Below, in pieces: positions 59,997 to 64,000 of a stretch of 64,000 nucleotides of DNA. The first letter of the stretch is position 1. Every line of letters starts with the position of its first letter. Source of the stretch: Pseudomonadota bacterium. GTDB lineage: Bacteria > Pseudomonadota > Gammaproteobacteria > Burkholderiales > Gallionellaceae. The notes beneath the pieces are model-generated. The model did not search any database. It had not been told where the DNA came from and saw nothing but the letters and a program-made list of their open reading frames with translations. The DNA is taken from the NCBI GenBank assembly GCA_021821945.1, contig JAJZTF010000001.1, positions 296,701 to 360,700 on the forward strand. Reading direction: 5' to 3'. A program made the position numbers and the translations under genes.

Positions 59997-60017
59997 AGAT
60001 TCCAACAGGAGAAAAAA

Positions 60018-60494
60018 ATGAATCAAACAAAAATTTCAAACAAATCGAAGCAGCAAAACATGACGGTAACCATGCCCCTCATTGCTCTGTTCGTCACGCT
60101 CCTTTGCATGATCGTCTTATCCCAGGAGAGCTGGTATCTGAACATGCATCCGCAAAAGCTGATCCTCACACAACAGGGATGCAGCAACATCTCAAGCCTT
60201 GGACTGGTTCCAAAGTACGAGACATCAGGCTGCTCAATCATTGCAAGATATCGATCCGGTTTCCTGGGTTCGGATGGGGTGATCCTGCTGGATGACGATC
60301 AACTCGTCACACTGTCGTCGGCTGCAGTGCTGGCCTATGCAGACACGGGCGAGGTATTGCCGGACACCCCCATGCAGCAGCGGGCGCGGCTAATTCAACG
60401 GGTCATATATGCAGTCGTGTTCACCATGGTGCTCTTGGTGGGTTATGGCGTTTTCAAGGCAAAGAAACAAAAACAGAGAGGACAACAATCATGA
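60018..60494 (+). CDS. Hypothetical membrane protein with two transmembrane helices
   Basis: The 158-residue protein has a helix near residues 16-34 (TMPLIALFVTLLCMIVL) and a second near 130-147 (VIYAVVFTMVLLVGYGVF). About 95 residues lie between them on the non-cytoplasmic side, with two cysteines (QQGCSN and TSGCSI) that could form a disulfide. The C-terminus is basic. AGGAG precedes ATG 60018. It overlaps the next small membrane gene by 4 bp. No family recognised. Confidence 0.65.
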   Translation: MNQTKISNKSKQQNMTVTMPLIALFVTLLCMIVLSQESWYLNMHPQKLILTQQGCSNISSLGLVPKYETSGCSIIARYRSGFLGSDGVILLDDDQLVTLSSAAVLAYADTGEVLPDTPMQQRARLIQRVIYAVVFTMVLLVGYGVFKAKKQKQRGQQS

Positions 60495-60805
60495 CAATGG
60501 AAATGGGAATTTATGTATCAATGGGGATCGTCATGTTCGGGGTGTTCGTCATGGTCGCTTTGGCAGTTTGGTTGAAAAAGAAGGAGATGCCTGAATTCTC
60601 CTTCCTGAAACACATCCGAACCATGCGGATGAGTCCCGTCCAATATGAGCAATTCGCATCCAGCGCCAGAATGATGATGTATCTCTATGCGTTCCTTACA
60701 GGCATAGAGACAGCCAAGGGAGATGTTTCGATGGCCATCACCTGCGGCGCTTTGTTCCTTGGTTTTCAGGCGACGCTTTTTTGGGTGAGAACAAAATGGG
60801 TATAG
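60491..60805 (+). CDS. Small hypothetical membrane protein
   Basis: The 104-residue protein has an N-terminal hydrophobic helix (IYVSMGIVMFGVFVMVALAVW, about residues 6-27) followed by a charged loop (KKKEMPEFSFLK) and weaker hydrophobic stretches near residues 60-95. It is translated from an ATG overlapping the stop of the preceding gene. No family is recognised. Confidence 0.6.
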   Translation: MTMEMGIYVSMGIVMFGVFVMVALAVWLKKKEMPEFSFLKHIRTMRMSPVQYEQFASSARMMMYLYAFLTGIETAKGDVSMAITCGALFLGFQATLFWVRTKWV

Positions 60806-60826
60806 AGATTTAACAAGGAGACAATG

Positions 60827-61078
60827 ATGTCCTGGACATCGATTCTTACAATGATGGTCTTGGCGATTGCGACTGCCATATTGGTGATGTACTTCAAGCT
60901 AGAATTTTGGAAGGCAGTCTTGATCGTGGTAGGGGTAACGGTTTCTCTCCTCCTTGGATTGTTCGCAGTGTTGCTGGGACTGTCAGATCCTCAAAACCGC
61001 ATTGATCTGTGGATGGGCTTCAGAACGGAGTTCTTGAAGGAGCTCAAGGCAATGCTTGCCGTGGTACGAGGCAAGTGA
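60827..61078 (+). CDS. Small hypothetical membrane protein
   Basis: The 83-residue protein has two helices (about residues 4-20, TSILTMMVLAIATAILV, and 29-52, AVLIVVGVTVSLLLGLF) and a cytoplasmic-type basic tail. ATG 60827 has AAGGAG at 6 bp; ATG 60824 is closer to it. It is the third small membrane gene in a row and is followed by a hairpin. Function unknown. Confidence 0.6.
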   Translation: MSWTSILTMMVLAIATAILVMYFKLEFWKAVLIVVGVTVSLLLGLFAVLLGLSDPQNRIDLWMGFRTEFLKELKAMLAVVRGK

Positions 61079-61088
61079 TGGAATATTT

Positions 61089-61104
61089 ATTTGATTGCTT
61101 CATG
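61089..61104 (+). repeat. 16-bp direct repeat, left copy
   Basis: ATTTGATTGCTTCATG here is identical to 63387-63402. The pair flanks the HAD gene, the ISL3 remnant and the ORF at 62858, a 2.3-kb unit. A 16-bp match this close by chance is unlikely. Confidence 0.55.
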
Positions 61105-61129
61105 GCTCTATTCTCTCAGGATTAGAGCC
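61104..61129 (+). terminator. Hairpin after the small membrane-protein genes
   Basis: GGCTCTA (61104-61110) and TAGAGCC (61123-61129) are reverse complements with a 12-nt loop, 26 bp after the stop of the third membrane gene. A C-rich tail follows instead of a T-run, so termination strength is doubtful. Confidence 0.4.
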
Positions 61130-61151
61130 CCCTCAAAACCCAGGGTGATTC

Positions 61152-61613
61152 ATGTTAATTTTTCTCGACTTTGATGGCGTGTTGCATCCACAGACATGTG
61201 GTTCCGCATCCACCTTTAGTCGAAAAAATCTGTTGTGGGAAATTTTGCGGTCATGCCCGGATGTACAAGTTGTATTTTCAACTTCATGGAAGGTCTTTCA
61301 TGCATTCGACGAATTGCTAGAATTTGTTACGGTTGGGGGAGGTGAAGATTTGTCATCTCGATTTATTGGCAACACCCCAAATATTAAGGCGAATACTTAT
61401 TATGGCCAGCGTGACTTAGAAATTAGATGTTGGCTTACCGCCAACAGCAATTATGCTGGCGATTGGATTGCAATTGATGACGCACCTGAACTTTTTTTTC
61501 ATGAAACCGAAGAAATTACAGAACTCCCCAGCCTCTATGTTGTGGACGGTAAAACAGGCCTCACAGAAAAGGACGTAACAAACCTAACGGCACGATTGAA
61601 ACGGGCATCATAA
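61152..61613 (+). CDS. HAD-like phosphatase domain protein
   Basis: The 153-residue protein starts MLIFLDFDGVLHP, the HAD motif I with two Asp. VVFSTSWKVFHAF is motif II with the Ser/Thr, and DWIAIDDAPELFF is the acidic motif IV. It matches the small HAD proteins of the SAK_2 type associated with RNA-repair and mobile regions. It lies inside the 16-bp direct-repeat unit, next to the ISL3 remnant. Confidence 0.75.
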   Translation: MLIFLDFDGVLHPQTCGSASTFSRKNLLWEILRSCPDVQVVFSTSWKVFHAFDELLEFVTVGGGEDLSSRFIGNTPNIKANTYYGQRDLEIRCWLTANSNYAGDWIAIDDAPELFFHETEEITELPSLYVVDGKTGLTEKDVTNLTARLKRAS

Positions 61614-61624
61614 ATTTAGATTCG

Positions 61625-62859
61625 TTAAAAAAATCTGTGGTTGAGTTCGGGCTCGGGTAGTTTTCCAAGTACATGATATAGCGACAGTTCTAGCATTTCG
61701 TAAGTCTTATAACCGTAAGCTTTTCTCCTAATGACTCTGGTTATTTAATCCCTCAACAACACCGCTCGAAAATGCTTTTTTGGCTCTGAAATAGTTGAGC
61801 AAAAGTTCTCGATGATTTCGTAGCGTGCCGACGAATTTTTTCAGCGGATCTATTTTTGAGCGCATCACATCCTTGCACCATTGATCCAGGAATTTCCCCG
61901 CCCAGACTGGTGATTCATATTCCCAGAATCGCTGGAAGTCTTCCTTATACAGGTAGGCTCGAACGCTCTTCAAATTGTAGCGAAGGACTTCGCGTAATTT
62001 CACTCGCTGATGGTCAGTCAGGTTTTCTGGTTTTTTGAGCAGGCACCATCTCGATTTTTTCAGTACAGGTTCGTAGCCGTCGTGAACCATCTTTTTTGCT
62101 TCGGAGGCCCGTACCTCATCAAGCGACTTATTCAGTTTGGCAACGACGTGGAACCTATCCAGGATGTTCAGCGCATTCGTGCAATGCTTCTCGATCAAGG
62201 TCAAATAAGGTTTCCACATATCGACTCTATTTTCTCCGCCAGTTCCTTGCCTATCAGGGCGAAGAACTTCTCGAAGCTTTCCATCGTTCGCTCCTTCCCA
62301 ATCCAAAGCAATCGAATACAGCCGGCCTCGATCTGGTAAACCAGGGTCACGTATTGATGCCCATTCCCATACTGAATTTCATCGACACCAATGGCGCGAA
62401 TCGTACCCAGTTCACGATGCTCCAACCCCCATTTCACCACGTACTGTACAGACTGAACGACCTTATCCCAACTGGTGTGGAAACTCTCTGCTGTTTCCTT
62501 CCACGATAGCTTCCGAGCCCAGTGCGCAAGGTGTAGCATATAGGCATTGCACACAGGGTGTGCTTACCGGTTCCCCATGGAACTTCTTCGACTTTGACGC
62601 CGCAGGTAGAGCAATTAACCCGCCTCATGCAGTATAGAAAAAATACGGCAAAGCCCCATATGGGAATAAATTCAAACCGTCTACAGGAGAGGTGGTCATA
62701 GCATGGGCCTGGTTCATGACAAACAGAGCAGATAGGCTTTGAACGAATCCTCTCCCGCACATCAACCTCGACTGCTTTTTTGTTTTCGGTTAGCCGGGTA
62801 TTCTCATAGACAAAACCGGGGAAGTGATAGCATTCATTTAGCAAGCGAGTGATTAACAT
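61625..62859 (-). pseudogene. Frameshifted ISL3-family transposase
   Basis: Three reading frames join into one transposase. From 62859 an N-terminal part (MLITRLLNECYHFPG, then zinc-finger CSVCHEPGPC and CSTCG) runs to about 62550. A middle part (AYMLHLAHWARKLSW, IRAIGVDEIQYGNGH with the DDE Asp) runs to about 62210. A third part (DMWKPYLTLIEKHCTNALNILDRFHVV, second Asp) runs to about 61745 with SGVVEGLNN. A last shift continues as VIRRKAYGYKTYEML to the stop at 61625. At least three frameshifts make it inactive. No clear terminal inverted repeats were found. Confidence 0.85.
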
Positions 62860-63310
62860 GTCCAAAGAAATAAAAAAAGGAAACAAGGGGGCAATTGTCA
62901 CAGAAGATAATGACGCTTGCAGATTACTCCAGTTCTGCCCGGACATGGATGGCTGGCCAAGAAGTTGGGCAGGCGAAGAACTCGACATTGCGCCAGGGCG
63001 TGAAATTGTCGAATTCCTCAAGCCATTCTTGTTATATCTGTTGACCACAAAACTTGCTCCTAAAACATTACGCCGTCATCGCGACCATATGTGGATGCTT
63101 GGCGGCGAGGTGATACGACGTCTTAATGATGACCCGTCTCTTCGCCGCGAACCCGTCGAGAAAGTGACCTTCGATCTCCTTGAAGAAGAGGGTGGCCCGC
63201 TTATCTGCCCCCAACTCTCTGAACCGCAACAAGATGCCTTTGATGCATCCTGCAGAAAGTTCTACCGTTTCCTTCAGGCAGCGCTTGATAAAGATAAAAT
63301 TCCAAACTAA
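62858..63310 (+). CDS. Hypothetical protein starting at the edge of the ISL3 remnant
   Basis: The 150-residue protein reads MSKEIKKGNKGAIV at the start and then has a helical region with FLKPFLLYLLTTKLAPKTLRRHRDHMW, which resembles the core-binding (SAM-like) fold of tyrosine recombinases but has no catalytic domain. The ATG at 62858 overlaps the transposase start codon on the other strand. The first 20 residues are Lys-rich, so the original 5' end may have been replaced by the IS. Function unknown. Confidence 0.5.
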   Translation: MSKEIKKGNKGAIVTEDNDACRLLQFCPDMDGWPRSWAGEELDIAPGREIVEFLKPFLLYLLTTKLAPKTLRRHRDHMWMLGGEVIRRLNDDPSLRREPVEKVTFDLLEEEGGPLICPQLSEPQQDAFDASCRKFYRFLQAALDKDKIPN

Positions 63311-63386
63311 AAAACTAAAAATCACCCACAAATAACTCGGACGATGCTAAATTTATTGAGTACGAAATTAGCCTTACGCCAAATCA

Positions 63387-63402
63387 ATTTGATTGCTTCA
63401 TG
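63387..63402 (+). repeat. 16-bp direct repeat, right copy
   Basis: Identical to 61089-61104 (ATTTGATTGCTTCATG). The rest of 63311-63520 holds no supported gene. Confidence 0.55.
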
Positions 63403-63520
63403 TGTAGTAGCTCAGACTTGAGCTGACAGTCAGTGTCCGATGATCGGCCAAGCGAACCATTTTAGTGATCAGCCAGGATAACTGCAGTGGGTGGGTTATC
63501 AGGCACCACAGGAGTTGAAT

Positions 63521-63870
63521 TCAGCCAGCCAGTGCTGGGAACAATCCCGGCATCCAGCGCGAGGCGAGGGCAGCCGGAAATGCGAGGCGCAGCGGCGCGC
63601 GCGTGCTCTCGGACGTCACTACGCCCTGATCAATGAGTGCGGAAACGACACGACGGGCTTGCCGTTCCCCAGTGCCTACAATGGAAGCAGCTTCACCGCG
63701 CGGCAGTTCGCCGCGATAGAGCAACGCTTCAAGGATGTGGTTGGCCTTGGGCGGCAGCTTGTTTAGGCGCACTTCTTCATCTACCCATGTGAGAATGCGC
63801 GCATGAAGCTGGTCTGGCTGCATCAGTTCTTCCATGAATTTCACCTGATCGAGACAGATGGTCAAAAAGA
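63521..63870 (-). pseudogene. C-terminal remnant of a Fic-family protein
   Basis: The readable part (FFLTICLDQVKFMEELMQ, LPPKANHILEALLYRGELPRGEA, GTGERQARRVVSALIDQGVVTSE and ASRWMPGLFP) matches the C-terminal winged-helix region of Fic family (DUF4172/Fic) proteins. The catalytic HxFx(D/E)GNGRxxR part is missing. Upstream, a different frame holds a short start (MKIDQIFENSVTPEN from 63956) that stops after 27 codons. So this is a truncated relic; the window ends before any further part could be seen. Confidence 0.7.
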
Positions 63871-64000
63871 ATTTAGGGAAACGCCGAATAAGTATGCGCA
63901 TGGCGCAACACATTCTCTGGCGTGACTGAATTTTCGAATATTTGATCAATTTTCATCGATTACCTTGCCTCTGTGAGGCTCGAATGGGGATTTATCCCCT

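Larger units (their letters stand above)
54306..64000 (+). mobile_element. Integrative element region next to tRNA-Arg (right end outside the window)
   Basis: From the 3' end of the tRNA gene the content changes from core genes to mobile and accessory genes: restriction-modification, XRE repressor, excisionase-like protein, integrase, HD protein, small membrane proteins, an ISL3 remnant and a Fic remnant. Base composition is visibly more AT-rich, most clearly at 56.6-57.5 kb and 59.9-63.4 kb. I found no second copy of the tRNA 3' end in the window, so the right boundary is unknown. The integrase is 3.3 kb from the tRNA with the restriction system between them, so this may be a composite of more than one insertion. 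Confidence 0.65.

Noticed and set aside
54306..64000. A right-end att repeat of the tRNA 3' end
   Set aside because: I found no copy of the tRNA-Arg 3' sequence in the rest of the window, so the element end is not annotated.

Overview
The window looks like a chromosomal stretch of a betaproteobacterium, most likely a member of the Nitrosomonadales (Gallionellaceae-like). This is inferred from gene order and protein style, not from a database search. Up to about 54.2 kb it is a dense housekeeping backbone. From the tRNA-Arg gene at 54229 onward it becomes an accessory, visibly more AT-rich region.

Region 1 (1-7129) holds the end of a U32-family (YegQ) gene, a YhcH-family gene, ridA, recG, the ubiquinone genes ubiC and ubiA, a methyltransferase and a cyclic-nucleotide-binding-domain protein. 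It ends with a fluoride module: a fluoride riboswitch, then crcB (fluC), a HIT protein and a DUF190 protein.

Region 2 (7164-14612) encodes a six-gene membrane complex related to hydrogenase-4 and complex I (HyfC, E, F, G, a fused H+I, and B-like). The large subunit has lost all four cysteines that bind the NiFe centre. It therefore looks like an Ehr-type (energy-converting-hydrogenase-related) ion pump, not a hydrogenase.

Region 3 (14609-24066) is a tightly packed set of genes on the same strand, several with overlapping ends. It encodes a terpenoid-toroid-like protein, a dynamin-like GTPase, a zinc-ribbon/HEAT protein, a HAD-like protein, cyclopropane fatty acid synthase, a DUF211 protein, a VIT/CCC1-like membrane protein, a 30-residue ORF, two tandem MutS-like ATPases and a PAP2 phosphatase. 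This is the most unusual part of the backbone and may be one membrane-related system.

Region 4 (24141-26682) has enolase, a histidine phosphatase and a long structured leader before a 57-residue ORF. Region 5 (26680-32318, minus strand) is the operon dusB-fis-purH-purD-tsaC-hemF.

Region 6 (32394-54073) is conserved core. It includes a UbiH-type hydroxylase, dsbC-like, mltA, apaG, ilvA, a folate cyclo-ligase, aceE-aceF, nadD-rsfS-rlmH-maf-rng, yggU-yggT-proC-yggS, pilT-pilU, dapF-DUF484-xerC, tag and a CoA-binding protein.

Region 7 (54229-64000) is an integrative element next to tRNA-Arg(CCG). It has four phased GTGCCCA repeats and a type II restriction-modification system with a C-protein and a recognisable C-box. 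An XRE repressor, an excisionase-like gene, a DUF3596-type integrase and a YhaM-like HD protein follow. It also carries three small membrane proteins, a HAD phosphatase, a frameshifted ISL3 transposase and a Fic remnant. The far end of the element is outside the window.
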